Shown here: positions 7,856 through 18,535 of the stretch, one piece after another
Position numbering within the stretch: the stretch's first letter is position 1
Layout: each line of letters starts with the position of its first letter
Assembly: GCF_000008685.2 (NCBI RefSeq)
Contig: NC_001318.1
Location: forward strand, 608,557-658,806
Source: Borreliella burgdorferi B31
GTDB lineage: Bacteria; Spirochaetota; Spirochaetia; Borreliales; Borreliaceae
Direction: 5' to 3'
Length of the DNA: 50,250 nt
Made by a program: the position numbers and the translations under genes
Notes under the pieces: generated by a model
Told to the model about the DNA's origin: nothing
What the model saw: the letters and a program-made list of their open reading frames with translations, nothing else
Database searches by the model: none

Positions 7856-10003
7856 TTATTTGGTTTTAAATTGATTTATACTTTCGCTAATCCCAGAAAT
7901 ATGGCTTGAGTTTGTAGTTCCTAAAACTTTAATACGCTCAATTGCTTCTACTAGCGTATTAATCTCTTCTTTTAAACCTTTCATTGAGTTTGAGACCGTA
8001 ATATTAATTTCTCCTAACAGTTTGATAGTGCTAATGATTTCTTTATTGCCTCTAAACATATCATTTGAACCAATTTTTACTTCATATGTTATTTCCCGCA
8101 TTGTATTTAAAGCCTTTAAAATTTCTTGGCTACCTATTGATTGCTCTTGCATTGTATGATTTATTTCTTCTATTACTTGAACAACTAAATTGATTGAATC
8201 GAATATTTGATTGAAAGCTTTATTTGTTAATTCAGAGGTGTTTACGGTTTTGGTTATTGAATCCATTATTTCGTTAATTGATGAAGCAACAGATTCTGAT
8301 TGTGATGTTACTTGTTCTGCTAGGTCTTTTATTTCTTCTGCAACAATTGCAAATCCTTTTCCGGCTTCACCAGCATGAGATGCTTCAATTGCAGCGTTCA
8401 TTGAGAGTAGGTTGGTTTGACTTGCTATAGATGAAATTAAAGAGTTTGCTTCTTGTAATCTTGTTGAGTTTTTAAAAATCTCTTTAATTTGAGTAATAAC
8501 TTCTTCTTGTTTTTTTCGCCCATCATCAGAGAACCTTTTTAGTTCTTCTGTGCTTTTTGCAGCTTTTTGAGTTATTTCTGTTATTGATTGTATTCCTCCT
8601 ATCATTTCTTCTATAGCCGATGAGGACTGTTCAACGCTTGCGGCTTGAGTTTCAATTGAATTGTCAAGAGATGAAATATTTTTTGATAGGCTTTCAATTA
8701 TATTTGTTGTATTAGAGATGAATTCTACCTGCTTTTCTACTTCTTCTTGTGTTTTTTCTATGTATTGATTTGAATTTTTTATTGTATTATGTGTTTTATT
8801 TATCTCGCTGAATAAATGGTCTCCATTTTCTTTAAGCAGCTTTACTCGTTCTTGCAGTGAATTAATTACATTTTTTAGATTTTCAATAAAATGACCAAAA
8901 AGATTTATTGTTGAGCTTATTGAATCTTTGCCTTTTGATTCGATTTTAAATGTTAAGTCACCGTTTTTAACTTTTGGAATGACAACATTGAGTTTATCTA
9001 TTTTTGATATTATTAAAGTTTTTATGGTTGATATCATTATTAATATAAAAATTATTACTAAGATAAATATAATGGAAAGCGAAACCAATCTCATATTTTT
9101 AAATTCTTTTGAAAATATGTTGTTATAATCTATTTTTATTCCTAAGTACCAATTGGATGTTGTGATCCTTGCTAAGGAGATTATTTCATTTGAATTGCTT
9201 GTATTGTAATTTGCTTTTCCTTGAGATAATGTATTTAGTATTTCAGTTAATGTTTTTGGGTTAAATCCAAATATATGCTTTATGTTCTTTAAAATTTCAT
9301 CTTTTCCTCCAAATGCATCACCACTACTGTTTATTATGTATACATTAAAGTATTTTGATGAGTTTTCGGTGCTTGCATTTTGTTCTAGCAATGAGTTTTC
9401 CAAAAGTAGTAAAAGATATTCTTTTAGCTCAGCGATTTTTTCTGAAATGTCAGCATATAAAATAATATATCCAACATTAGATTTTTTTGAATCTGTTATT
9501 TTATATGCTATTGGAATGTAAAAATTGTTATTTATCTTTGCTAGACTGTTGTGAAGAATTGAAATTTGAAATGCAGTTAAAGCTTTGCCCAATAGCAATT
9601 CTTTTAAACTTATGTACTGACTGGTTCTTTTTTTTTCGCTTGATGCGATTATGTATCCATCTTTGTTTGTATACTCTATTATTTTAATAAAGGAGGGGAG
9701 TGTAATTAAAATCTTATCAGATACTAAGTGTTCTTCATTTTTATTATTTAGGATTGCAGACCGATAGTCGTACCTAGTCGTTAATATGCTTAAAGCTTTT
9801 ATTATTTCTTTAGATTCATCAGAAAAGCTTTTAATCATTGCCTGGTTAATGAATTTTGTAAAGTCTTGAAGTTCTTTTGTTATGATTTTTTTATAGCCTT
9901 GATCTAGTAGCAAAAAGGTTGTTGCAATAATTATTATTGTATATGCCAGAATTATAAAATTGAATTTATAAAAAAGGTTGGAGTTAAGTTTCTTTCTTTT
10001 CAC
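7856..10003 (-). CDS. mcp: Methyl-accepting chemotaxis protein
   Basis: A 715-residue chemoreceptor (BB_0596 by memory). One membrane segment is near residues 14-34 and a second near 305-328, enclosing a periplasmic sensor of about 270 residues that looks like a double-Cache domain ([34 protein letters not shown]). A HAMP-like linker follows ([18 protein letters not shown]), then the long coiled-coil signalling domain with the hairpin tip [20 protein letters not shown] near residue 530, which binds CheA/CheW. It lacks an NWETF-type CheR-docking tail. The start is GTG with a GAGGAG site six bases before it; there is no in-frame ATG nearby. It diverges from the second receptor gene across a 268-base gap. 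The ligand is unknown. Confidence 0.93.
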   Translation of the reverse strand: MKRKKLNSNLFYKFNFIILAYTIIIIATTFLLLDQGYKKIITKELQDFTKFINQAMIKSFSDESKEIIKALSILTTRYDYRSAILNNKNEEHLVSDKILITLPSFIKIIEYTNKDGYIIASSEKKRTSQYISLKELLLGKALTAFQISILHNSLAKINNNFYIPIAYKITDSKKSNVGYIILYADISEKIAELKEYLLLLLENSLLEQNASTENSSKYFNVYIINSSGDAFGGKDEILKNIKHIFGFNPKTLTEILNTLSQGKANYNTSNSNEIISLARITTSNWYLGIKIDYNNIFSKEFKNMRLVSLSIIFILVIIFILIMISTIKTLIISKIDKLNVVIPKVKNGDLTFKIESKGKDSISSTINLFGHFIENLKNVINSLQERVKLLKENGDHLFSEINKTHNTIKNSNQYIEKTQEEVEKQVEFISNTTNIIESLSKNISSLDNSIETQAASVEQSSSAIEEMIGGIQSITEITQKAAKSTEELKRFSDDGRKKQEEVITQIKEIFKNSTRLQEANSLISSIASQTNLLSMNAAIEASHAGEAGKGFAIVAEEIKDLAEQVTSQSESVASSINEIMDSITKTVNTSELTNKAFNQIFDSINLVVQVIEEINHTMQEQSIGSQEILKALNTMREITYEVKIGSNDMFRGNKEIISTIKLLGEINITVSNSMKGLKEEINTLVEAIERIKVLGTTNSSHISGISESINQFKTK

Positions 10004-10063
10004 TAAGTCTCCTCAAAATTTTGTTTTTTCATAAAATTTTTAAAACATTAAATTTTTAGTATT

Positions 10064-10099
10064 CTACATGTTTTATTATATAATTATATATGCATGTAG
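10064..10099. repeat. Imperfect palindrome between two divergent chemoreceptor genes
   Basis: CTACATG (10064-10070) and CATGTAG (10093-10099) flank the perfect 14-base palindrome TATATAATTATATA (10077-10090). It sits in the 268-base gap (10004-10271) that must hold promoters for both receptor genes. I found no clear -35/-10 pair for either gene. A ribosome site GGAG at 10261 serves the plus-strand gene. Confidence 0.5.
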
Positions 10100-10271
10100 C
10101 TAAATAATAAAATAATTATTTGCAAATATTTGAAGGATTTAATCTTTAAGATTTAGAAAGAAAAGTCTAATTTGCCAATTGTTATTAGTAATTATTTATA
10201 TATGATTTATGAAGGTGAAAGTTTTGTTTTAAGATTTTAATCATACTAATATTTATGTTTGGAGAGCTTTT

Positions 10272-12479
10272 ATGACAGATGAGAATTTAATTGATGTTAA
10301 TCTGAAAAATACTAAACGATTTCTTTATCTAGTTTTATTTGGATTCCTTTTTTTAAATTTTTTATTCATAGGCTATGCTTATATGAATCATAAAAATGAA
10401 TATTTGGATCGCTTTAAATTTGATTCTAAGTTGTTTTTAAACAGTGTGTCTGCTGTTATTAAAGCCAAATATTCGGAATCCTCTAGGTTTCTTGAGGAGC
10501 TTATAAGAGATAGCTATAGGTTTGGGATATTGGTGAATTCTTCAAAAAGCTTTCTTTTGTCTTCAAGTTTAAAATTAGGTGATAGTTTGGATGAAAATAG
10601 TGATTTGTTTTTAAGGTCAAGGGAATTTAACTCTATAGATAAAATTTTTAAAACTATTCCTTTAGCAGAAGATTCACTTGAAGGTATATTTTATATTCCT
10701 ATAGGGAAAAATGTTTTAATATCAAATTCAAATTTTTCATCTTTAGGCTTAAAAGATGTTAGATTGGATCCAATTTATTCTGTTCCTGTAGAAAAAAATT
10801 CTAAGTATTATTCAAGATATATGCAAATAGATGGGAAAATTTATTCTATAATAAGTTTTCCAGTTAGAGATTCTGTTTCAACATTGGGTGTGATAGGGAT
10901 TTTAATATGCTTTGATGAGTCGTTAGATATTATTGAAAATCAGTTGTATTCTTCTCTTAAATTTGGTAGTAAAAATTATAATTTTTTTATGCTTGACAGA
11001 AATTACATGCCCATTTTTTCAAACCTTAATAATCTTCAGGCCAAATCTTTTTCTACAGCTTATAGTGAGAATTTTTTGAGTAAAGTTATAGCTTATGCTA
11101 AAAAAGATTCTTCTAGCTCTCAGTACACTTTTAATTATGAAAGAGATTTTTATTCTTTAAACTTTGTAAAAACCGATGATTTTTTGACTCAGGGGCTTAT
11201 TTTAAATGTCAATTCCATTCCTATTATGTTTAAATCAAATTGGGTTATATTTGTTGCATTTTTATTATTGTCTTTTGCAATTATTTTTTATTTATGCAAT
11301 ACTTTTGTTTTTTCATTAATTAATGATTTTAACAGAATTGTTGACTATCAAAAATCAAAAAGCGATCCTTTTAGTCTTGAATCTCCCTTAGAGGTTAAGT
11401 ATTCTTCATCTATTATTTCTTATATTAGTTCAAAGCTAGATAATCTGTCTTCTAAGAGTAATGAATCTTTTGAGAAGATAAAATTTTATTCTGAAGATTT
11501 GAATGAATATTTGGAACAAATAGAAACTGCTATATCAAATACTGAGAGTATAGATTCTAGCATTTTAGTTTACGAACAACTAAGAGATACTTTTTCTAGA
11601 TTTGAAAAATCAATTGTTGATATTTTAAAAGGCTTTGAATCTATTGCTGATCCGATTAATGATCACAATAAATATATATCAGAAATCTCTTCAAATTTTG
11701 AAGAGAGTGTTAGTTTTTTCTATAGTATAGATAAAAATTTAGAAATTTTTAATAAGGTTGCTACTATAAATTCTACTGATATTGAAAATATTAAAAGTAA
11801 GGTTTTTGATTTAAATATTGTTTTTGAAAATGTGAATAAAAATTTTGCAGATCTTTTGTCTCAAACAAATAGTTTGCAAAGTGTAAATAAACTTTTAGTT
11901 TCAATTTCAGCTCAGACCAATATGCTTGCTATGAATGCAGCAATTGAAGCAGCAAAAGCAGGTGATGCAGGTAAAAGTTTTGCAGTTGTTGCTGAGGAGA
12001 TTAGAAAGCTTGCTATTAATTCTGGAAAATATTCTAAAACCATTAAAGATGAACTTAAAACGGTCGACAGCATTATTGCAGTAATTAATTCAGAGATTGA
12101 TACAATTTATAAAAATTTCATAGACATTCAAGATAATGTGGACAACAATTTTTCAAGACACGAGAAAGTAGATCTTACTCTTGCTAAGCATTTTAAAGAA
12201 ATTGGCGAGTTTAAAGAAAGGTATTTGTCTCACGATACTAAGATCAGAGATGCTAAGAATATGTATAAAGAAATATTTAATAATCATTATTTTATTAGTG
12301 GCAAGTTTAACAACTTTAGTCAAGATTTAAAAGAGTTTAAAGTTTCTAAGATGAATTTAGATGCGGTAAGTTCTCTTCAAGAATATTCATCTTTAGTAAA
12401 GTCTTCTAAGGATAAGATATTAAAGACAAAGGAATTGATTCAAAAGATTAATGATGAGATTAAAGATATTCTTTTTTAG
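10272..12479 (+). CDS. mcp: Methyl-accepting chemotaxis protein, divergent
   Basis: A 735-residue chemoreceptor (BB_0597 by memory). Membrane segments are near residues 17-37 and 314-340, with a large periplasmic domain between them. The hairpin tip [20 protein letters not shown] is near residue 545, followed by [12 protein letters not shown], so CheA/CheW contact should be kept. The helices around the tip are less canonical than in the neighbouring receptor: I see no clear HAMP motif after the second membrane segment, and the stretch 340-530 is Ser- and Asn-rich with irregular heptads. The C-terminus ([18 protein letters not shown]) has no CheR-binding pentapeptide. The start has a GGAGAG site. 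It converges on murB with a 9-base gap and no visible hairpin. Confidence 0.92.
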   Translation: MTDENLIDVNLKNTKRFLYLVLFGFLFLNFLFIGYAYMNHKNEYLDRFKFDSKLFLNSVSAVIKAKYSESSRFLEELIRDSYRFGILVNSSKSFLLSSSLKLGDSLDENSDLFLRSREFNSIDKIFKTIPLAEDSLEGIFYIPIGKNVLISNSNFSSLGLKDVRLDPIYSVPVEKNSKYYSRYMQIDGKIYSIISFPVRDSVSTLGVIGILICFDESLDIIENQLYSSLKFGSKNYNFFMLDRNYMPIFSNLNNLQAKSFSTAYSENFLSKVIAYAKKDSSSSQYTFNYERDFYSLNFVKTDDFLTQGLILNVNSIPIMFKSNWVIFVAFLLLSFAIIFYLCNTFVFSLINDFNRIVDYQKSKSDPFSLESPLEVKYSSSIISYISSKLDNLSSKSNESFEKIKFYSEDLNEYLEQIETAISNTESIDSSILVYEQLRDTFSRFEKSIVDILKGFESIADPINDHNKYISEISSNFEESVSFFYSIDKNLEIFNKVATINSTDIENIKSKVFDLNIVFENVNKNFADLLSQTNSLQSVNKLLVSISAQTNMLAMNAAIEAAKAGDAGKSFAVVAEEIRKLAINSGKYSKTIKDELKTVDSIIAVINSEIDTIYKNFIDIQDNVDNNFSRHEKVDLTLAKHFKEIGEFKERYLSHDTKIRDAKNMYKEIFNNHYFISGKFNNFSQDLKEFKVSKMNLDAVSSLQEYSSLVKSSKDKILKTKELIQKINDEIKDILF

Positions 12480-12488
12480 TTTTTTTGA

Positions 12489-13397
12489 TTATTTGAATCC
12501 TATGTAAAGAACTTCTTCTTCTAGTAAAAGTCCAGTTTTCAAGTAGACCTCAGCTTTTACTTTTTCAATTAAGCTTTTTATGTCTTTAGAAGTGGCATTG
12601 TTAATATTGATAATAAAGTTTCCATGATATTTAGATACTGTGGCGCCTCCAATGCTTAATCCTTTGAGCTTGCACTCTTCAATTATTTGTCCACTAGGCT
12701 TGAGAAATGCTTTATTGTTTTTAAAAGTGCTTCCACCACTTGGAAATAAATAATGACCTCTATTTATTCTTGCTTGTTTATTTTTATTCATTTTTTCTTC
12801 AATAATTTTCTTATTGTCTTTTTTTAAATTTAATTCAATTTTTAATATGAAAAAGTTTTTATTTTGAAAAGGCGATATTTTATACTTAAAGTCTTCTTTT
12901 TTAAATTCTTTGCAAATAGTTTTTCCTTTATCATCTATAAATGTAATTTTTTTTAGTATCTCAGAGATTTCATTCCCGAAACATCTAGCATTCATCCACA
13001 CAGCGCCCCCTAGTGTTCCGGGTAGTCCATAGATAAATTCTAGGCCACTTAAGCTGTTATCAAGTGCAATTTTACATAAACTTTCAAAATCTGCACCACA
13101 TTCGCCGACAATTTTATTTTCGTGAATTTCTATTTTGTTTAGATATCCGGTGTATATTATTGGAAAATCAATCTCTCTCTCGTCATTGACTAAAATATTT
13201 GATCCTCCCCCAAGAATAAATAGTTTAATTTTTTCTTCTATTGCTGCTTTAAAAATATTTTCAGCCTCTTTAATATTTTTAGGGGTGAGAAATAATTTCG
13301 AAATGTTTCCAATTTTATATGTTGTATAGTTAGCTAGATTTTTTGTTTGAGGCTTAATATTGATTTTTTTAAGAAAATTATTTAGGCTTTTAGGCAT
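12489..13397 (-). CDS. murB: UDP-N-acetylenolpyruvoylglucosamine reductase
   Basis: Reduces UDP-GlcNAc-enolpyruvate to UDP-MurNAc with NADPH and FAD, the second committed step of peptidoglycan synthesis. FAD-binding motifs: TTYKIGNISKLF near residue 25, LGGGSNILVND near 60, and GLPGTLGGAVWMNA near 125. The substrate/catalytic stretch FPSGGSTFKN near residue 225 carries the conserved serine. At 302 residues it matches the shorter MurB class rather than the E. coli type. It is a single gene on the minus strand, 51 bases from the divergent cysS start. The same window holds other wall genes (dacA, nagZ-like, amiC), none adjacent. Confidence 0.95.
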   Translation of the reverse strand: MPKSLNNFLKKINIKPQTKNLANYTTYKIGNISKLFLTPKNIKEAENIFKAAIEEKIKLFILGGGSNILVNDEREIDFPIIYTGYLNKIEIHENKIVGECGADFESLCKIALDNSLSGLEFIYGLPGTLGGAVWMNARCFGNEISEILKKITFIDDKGKTICKEFKKEDFKYKISPFQNKNFFILKIELNLKKDNKKIIEEKMNKNKQARINRGHYLFPSGGSTFKNNKAFLKPSGQIIEECKLKGLSIGGATVSKYHGNFIININNATSKDIKSLIEKVKAEVYLKTGLLLEEEVLYIGFK

Positions 13398-13448
13398 ACG
13401 TACTTAATAATAAATTAGATTTTTTATTTTTTCAATTTTGAGAAATGT

Positions 13449-14891
13449 ATGATTTTAAAGTTATATAATACTAGAACAAAGGATTTTTCAGAATTAACAA
13501 ATTTTGAAAATGTTAAAGTGTATGCTTGCGGGCCTACTGTTTATAATTATGCTCACATCGGGAATTTTAGAACTTATATTTTTGGAGATTTGTTAATTAA
13601 AACTTTAAGGTTTTTGGGGTATAAAGTTAATTATGCGATGAATATTACAGATATTGGACATTTAACAGGTGATCTTGATGATGGAGAAGATAAGGTTGCT
13701 AAGACCGCAAGAGAGAAGGGCCTTACAGTTTATGAGATTAGTGAATTTTTCACAGAGGCTTTTTTTAACGATTGTAGAAAATTAAACATTGTATATCCCG
13801 ACAAAGTTCTTGTTGCAAGTAAACATATTCCCATAATGATAGAGGTTGTTAAAATTCTTGAAGAAAAAAAAATTACTTATTTTTCTAATGGTAATGTGTA
13901 TTTTGATACTTCTTGTTTTAAAAGCTATGGTGAGATGGCCGGCATTGATCTTATTGATAAAGATATGACTTTACCCAGAGTTGATGTTGATAAATTTAAA
14001 AGGAATAAAACCGATTTTGTTTTGTGGTTTACTAATTCTAAGTTTAAAGATCAGGAGATGAAATGGGATTCTCCTTGGGGATTTGGTTATCCAAGTTGGC
14101 ATTTGGAGTGCGCTGCGATGAATTTGGAGTATTTCAAAGATGCTCTTGATATTCATTTGGGAGGAGTTGATCATATTGGAGTTCACCACATAAATGAAAT
14201 AGCAATAGCAGAGTGTTTTTTGAATAAAAAATGGTGTGATGTCTTTGTTCATGGAGAATTTTTGATTATGGATTATAATAAGATGTCAAAGTCACGTGGA
14301 AATTTTATTACAGTTAAAGATTTAGAAGATCAAAATTTTTCCCCTCTTGATTTTAGATATTTATGTTTGACATCGCACTACAGGAACCAATTAAAATTTT
14401 CATTAGATAATCTTCAAGCAAGCAAGATTGCTAGAGAAAATTTGATAAACAAGCTAAGTTATTTTTATGAATCTTTAGATCCAGTTGATTTAAATACACT
14501 TAATAAGGATTTAAAAAATTTTGGTTTTAGTGTAGAAAAAGAATATTATGACTCTTTTGTAGAAAAAATTTCTTTTGATTTAAATGTTGCTCAAGGATTG
14601 GCTTTGCTTTGGGAGATAATTAAATCTGACAATCTAAGCTTTGTTTCAAAGCTTAGATTAGCTTTTATTTTTGATGAGATTATGTCACTTAATCTGAGAG
14701 AAGAAATTTTAAAAAATTTACAAAACCATGACGTAGTTATTGATGAGAATATGAAAGCTTTGATTGAAGAGAGAAGAATAGCTAAATGTGAAAAAAATTT
14801 TAAGCGTGCTGATGAAATCAGAGATTTTTTTGCCAAAAAAGGTTTTGTTTTGGTTGATACTAAGGAAGGAACTAAGGTTAAAAGAGGCTAA
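13449..14891 (+). CDS. cysS: Cysteinyl-tRNA synthetase
   Basis: Class I synthetase charging tRNA-Cys. The HIGH-type motif is in [17 protein letters not shown] from residue 27, whose first Cys is a zinc ligand. WHLECAAMN near 215 and [11 protein letters not shown] near 240 supply the other zinc-site residues. The KMSKS motif is exact: [11 protein letters not shown] near 275. The C-terminal tail has the usual [20 protein letters not shown] helix. Length 480 is normal. The ribosome site before the ATG is weak (TTGAGAAATGT). It begins a tight plus-strand operon: the next gene starts 3 bases after its stop, with that gene's ribosome site inside the last cysS codons. Confidence 0.96.
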
Positions 14892-14894
14892 CAT

Positions 14895-16451
14895 TTGGCT
14901 ATTTTTTTAAAAAACAAATATTTTTATTTAAGCCTGATTTTTATTATTTTTTTATTTTTATTTGTTTTTTCTGGATTTTTATTTTATTCAAAGCCAATTA
15001 TTTATGATATATCTCCAATTCCCACTTCGCACAAGGATATTATTGTTATTAAAGGAAATAATTTGGGGTACAGTACAGGGGAGATTAATATCAACAATAA
15101 TTATTTGGTTAAAAGTAGCATTATTAGCTGGAATAACACGGAAATAGTTTTTAAAATTACAGATGAAGTGAATTCTGGACTTATTTTTGTAAAAGGCGAA
15201 AGGGGCACTAGCAACGAACTTTTTCTTGTTATTAGTAGGCAAGTTCCTGTTAAGCTTAATAGGAAAAATATACCTTTTATTTTTTCAGAGGATAAAATAA
15301 TTTTAAATGCAAATTCTTCAACTTTATTGCAGGGTATGAATTTGTTTTCACCTTTTAGTACTATTACAATTTTTCTTGAAACTAAGGATAAGCTTTATAC
15401 AATTTTACCTCAAAATATTTTAAATGTTTCTGAGAATAGAGTGGAATTTGTTTCTCCTAAAACTTTAAATTCTAGTGGGAAGCTTTATGTTTTATTGGAC
15501 AATATTCAAAGCAATAAAGTTCCGTTTTCTGTTAAAAATGATTTTTTTAAGTGGACTTTGAGCGATTTTAAAGAGTTTGTAATAATTGAAGAGATTTATT
15601 TTAGTCAAGATGTTAGTAGTAATTTTGATTCAAACCCCCAAGATATTAATTTTAATATCTTCTATTTAAGACCAATTGAGAATGAGCGTCAAAAAATTAC
15701 AGAGCGCAATAGTGAGCATCTTGATTTTAATATTGATAATTTATTTTTTGAAAACCTGAAGACAAATAAATTTATTTTTAAGACTAGGGTAAAAACTTAT
15801 AAACTTAATTTGGAATTTTTAGATGCGAAATATTTAGAAAGTATTGAAGTTAATAGAGATATTAACAATCAAGAGTACAAAAAGTATGTTCAAGACAAAA
15901 AAAAAGATTATTTATCTTACAGCTATGTTGATTTAATGTCTTTAGATTCTTTAATTTTATCTAAAACCTCTGGCAGTAATTCAGTTTATAAGTTAGCTAA
16001 AGCAATTATTGATGTTTTGACTTCAAATTTTAAAATTGTTGAGAATAATTTAAGTTTAAAGGATTCTATTGAAGAAAAAAAAATTTCATCTGGCAATTTA
16101 ATAGTTCTTACTAATTTATTATTTTTAAAGTATGATATTCCGCTGAGAAATATAGTTGGGCTTTACTATGATTCTAATTCTCTTAAATTAAAAGAGCATT
16201 TTTGGTTTGAGTTTTTTTTAGCTGGGGTTGGTTTTGTATATTTTGATATAATAAATGCAGTATTATTTAAGGATAGCTCTAAGTATTTTTTGAATATATC
16301 TGATAACTATATTCAATATGGATGCAAAGAGGACTATGATAAAAATGAATTTTTTGATGGATATTTAGATTCTGGGTTTTTAAAGTATAAAAGCTTGACA
16401 AACGGATCGTATTCTTTAATGCATAGGTTTGTTTTGGAGGATAATTTTTAA
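14895..16451 (+). CDS. Membrane-anchored IPT/TIG plus transglutaminase-like protein, catalytic Cys replaced
   Basis: An unnamed protein of 518 residues (BB_0600 by position). A single N-terminal membrane segment (residues 10-32) points the rest to the periplasm. Residues 37-115 resemble an IPT/TIG immunoglobulin-like domain ([20 protein letters not shown]). The region near 375-455 resembles a transglutaminase/protease core. In the usual C-H-D arrangement His is H435 (KEHFWFEFF) and Asp D451 (VYFDIIN), but the Cys position, 17 residues before the conserved Pro416, is Ser399 in [12 protein letters not shown]. So either a Ser variant or a non-catalytic relative. It starts with TTG, preceded by AGAGG inside cysS, and its TAA overlaps the glyA ATG by one base. 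The function is unknown; the fold call is my reading and needs a profile search. Confidence 0.72.
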   Translation: MAIFLKNKYFYLSLIFIIFLFLFVFSGFLFYSKPIIYDISPIPTSHKDIIVIKGNNLGYSTGEININNNYLVKSSIISWNNTEIVFKITDEVNSGLIFVKGERGTSNELFLVISRQVPVKLNRKNIPFIFSEDKIILNANSSTLLQGMNLFSPFSTITIFLETKDKLYTILPQNILNVSENRVEFVSPKTLNSSGKLYVLLDNIQSNKVPFSVKNDFFKWTLSDFKEFVIIEEIYFSQDVSSNFDSNPQDINFNIFYLRPIENERQKITERNSEHLDFNIDNLFFENLKTNKFIFKTRVKTYKLNLEFLDAKYLESIEVNRDINNQEYKKYVQDKKKDYLSYSYVDLMSLDSLILSKTSGSNSVYKLAKAIIDVLTSNFKIVENNLSLKDSIEEKKISSGNLIVLTNLLFLKYDIPLRNIVGLYYDSNSLKLKEHFWFEFFLAGVGFVYFDIINAVLFKDSSKYFLNISDNYIQYGCKEDYDKNEFFDGYLDSGFLKYKSLTNGSYSLMHRFVLEDNF

Positions 16452-17704
16452 TGAGAGATGATCAAATATTTAATTTAATTGAAAAGGAAAAATTAAGAGA
16501 AAGAGAGCATATTGAACTTATTGCTTCTGAAAATTTTACATCTTTAGAGATAAGGCAGGCTGTTGGTAGTATTTTAACTAATAAGTATGCCGAAGGATAT
16601 CCTTTGAATCGATACTACGGTGGTTGTTCTTTTATTGATGAGATTGAAACTCTGGCAATTTCGAGAGCAAAAGAGCTTTTTGGCGCAAAGTATGCCAATG
16701 TTCAACCTCATAGCGGATCTCAGGCCAATATGGCTGCCATAATGGCTCTTATTAGCCCGGGTGACAGGATTCTTGGTATGCAATTATCTCATGGAGGGCA
16801 TTTAACTCACGGCAGCAGGGTAAATTTTTCTGGTATATTTTTTAACACTTATTTTTATGGTGTTTCTAGAGATTCTGAGCTAATTGATTATGATGAAGTT
16901 CTTAAAATAGCTAAAGATTGCAGGCCAAATTTAATAATAGCTGGAGCTTCTTCTTATTCAAGAGAAATTGATTTTAAAAAATTTAGAGAAATAGCAGATG
17001 ATGTTTCTGCTTATCTTTTGTGTGATATTGCTCATATTGCAGGCCTTATTGTTGCCGGTTTTCATAATTCCTCAATTGATGTGGCGCATCTTACTACAAG
17101 TACTACGCATAAAACTTTAAGAGGGCCAAGAGGTGGAATAATACTTTCTGGAAAGGATTTTGACAAATTAGTAAACTTTAATGGAAAAGAGAAGCCTTTG
17201 TTTAATGCTGTAAATTCTACAGTTTTTCCTGGAACTCAAGGGGGTCCTTTAGTTCATGTTATTGCGGGTAAGGCTATTGCATTCAAAGAAGCTCTTCAAG
17301 AAAGTTTTAAAGAATACATTGCTAACGTAATAAAAAATACTAAAGTTATGGCTGAATATTTCAAATCGGAAGGATTTCGTATTGTTAGTGGGGGCACAGA
17401 CAATCATTTGTTTTTGGTTGATCTTAGTAGTTCGGATCTCACCGGTGCTGATGCTGAGAAATTACTTGAGAGCGTAAATATTACTTTAAATAAAAATGCT
17501 ATTCCTTTTGATAAAAAAAGCCCTTCTTTGGCTTCTGGTATTAGAATTGGGGGCGCTGCTATTACTTCTAGAGGCCTAAATGAAAGCGATTCTTTAAATG
17601 TTGCTAAATTTATTGTTAGAGCTTTAAAGGCAAAGTCTGATATTGAATTAAAACAAATAAAAAAGGAAGTTGTAAGATTTATTAGAGATTTTGACATGCC
17701 TTGA
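16451..17704 (+). CDS. glyA: Serine hydroxymethyltransferase
   Basis: PLP enzyme converting serine plus tetrahydrofolate to glycine plus methylene-tetrahydrofolate. Family landmarks: the N-terminal [24 protein letters not shown] near residue 45, [12 protein letters not shown] near 90, the DIAHIAGLI stretch with the PLP-contacting Asp near 195, and [15 protein letters not shown] with the Schiff-base lysine at about 221. Length 417 is standard. The ATG shares one base with the upstream stop codon (TAATG), and a strong GGAGG lies at 16436-16440, so translation is probably coupled. It is part of the cysS - unknown - glyA - DjlA-like run. Confidence 0.96.
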   Translation: MRDDQIFNLIEKEKLREREHIELIASENFTSLEIRQAVGSILTNKYAEGYPLNRYYGGCSFIDEIETLAISRAKELFGAKYANVQPHSGSQANMAAIMALISPGDRILGMQLSHGGHLTHGSRVNFSGIFFNTYFYGVSRDSELIDYDEVLKIAKDCRPNLIIAGASSYSREIDFKKFREIADDVSAYLLCDIAHIAGLIVAGFHNSSIDVAHLTTSTTHKTLRGPRGGIILSGKDFDKLVNFNGKEKPLFNAVNSTVFPGTQGGPLVHVIAGKAIAFKEALQESFKEYIANVIKNTKVMAEYFKSEGFRIVSGGTDNHLFLVDLSSSDLTGADAEKLLESVNITLNKNAIPFDKKSPSLASGIRIGGAAITSRGLNESDSLNVAKFIVRALKAKSDIELKQIKKEVVRFIRDFDMP

Positions 17705-17729
17705 TTACGCTGGAGGTTATGATCAATAA

Positions 17730-18482
17730 ATGCCAAGCCCAATTAGAGTGTTTTTTTTAGTGTTGTTGTTTATTTTTATTTTTAATCCCGTTTTAATAGC
17801 AATGCTTTTTATTTTATTTCCTTTTATTTTGATATTATTTAGTTTTTTAGGTGTTTTTAGAATATACTTTACAAGGGATTACTCATATTCTAGATCTAGA
17901 GAGTTTGAATTTTATAAACTTTCTTTTTTATTAATGGCTAAATTGCTATCTATTTTAGGAACTGTAACTGGGGAGCAGCTAAATTATGTCAATTTTATTA
18001 TCAATTCTTTGAATTTGTCTGAACGTGGTAAATCAGAATTGTATACCATTTTTCATTCTGCTATTACTAAAAATAATAATGCTGATAAAATTTTATATAC
18101 CCTTAAGCTTGGTTATTTTCAGCACAAAGATCTTTTTATATGGCTTTTTGCCACTCTTAAAGAAATTAACAGGCTTTCTAGGTATAAAAATTTAGAAGCT
18201 GAAAAATTTATTTCTTATGTTGGTGTTTTTTTAGAACTTGAATCTGATGGTTATGAAGCTTATAAAGATATTAATATTAAAATTGTAAATCCTTATAGTG
18301 TTTTGGGGTTAACATATAGTGCTAGCGATGATGAGGTTAAAAAGGCGTATAAAAGCCTTGTTATAAAATATCATCCTGATAAGTTTGCAAATGATCCTGT
18401 AAGACAAAAAGATGCAAATGATAAATTTATAAAAATTCAAGATGCTTATGAAAAAATTTGCAAGGAAAGAAATATAAGGTAA
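17730..18482 (+). CDS. DjlA-like membrane-anchored J-domain protein
   Basis: A 250-residue protein with a strongly hydrophobic N-terminus (residues 5-45, one or two membrane segments), a helical middle (about 60-185) and a C-terminal J domain. The J domain runs NPYSVLGLTYSASDDEVKKA to the end and carries the HPD motif in KYHPDKFAN, so it should stimulate a DnaK-type Hsp70. This order (membrane anchor, TerB-like helices, C-terminal J) is that of DjlA, not DnaJ: there is no Gly/Phe or zinc region. The start is odd. The in-frame stop at 17727 forces ATG 17730, yet the only ribosome site (GGAGG, 17712-17716) is 13 bases away and closer to an out-of-frame ATG at 17719. It ends its operon at the terminator at 18504. 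Confidence 0.85.
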   Translation: MPSPIRVFFLVLLFIFIFNPVLIAMLFILFPFILILFSFLGVFRIYFTRDYSYSRSREFEFYKLSFLLMAKLLSILGTVTGEQLNYVNFIINSLNLSERGKSELYTIFHSAITKNNNADKILYTLKLGYFQHKDLFIWLFATLKEINRLSRYKNLEAEKFISYVGVFLELESDGYEAYKDINIKIVNPYSVLGLTYSASDDEVKKAYKSLVIKYHPDKFANDPVRQKDANDKFIKIQDAYEKICKERNIR

Positions 18483-18503
18483 TCCTCAATTGTTTTTAAA
18501 GAT

Positions 18504-18531
18504 AAAAAAGAAGGGCCAAAGCCCTTCTTTT
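18504..18531. terminator. Bidirectional rho-independent terminator
   Basis: Stem of 11 base pairs, 18506-18516 with 18521-18531 (AAAAGAAGGGC / GCCCTTCTTTT), CAAA loop. A-run before and T-run after, so it works on both strands. It separates the DjlA-like gene (plus) from the convergent p66 (minus). Confidence 0.9.
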
Positions 18532-18535
18532 GCTG

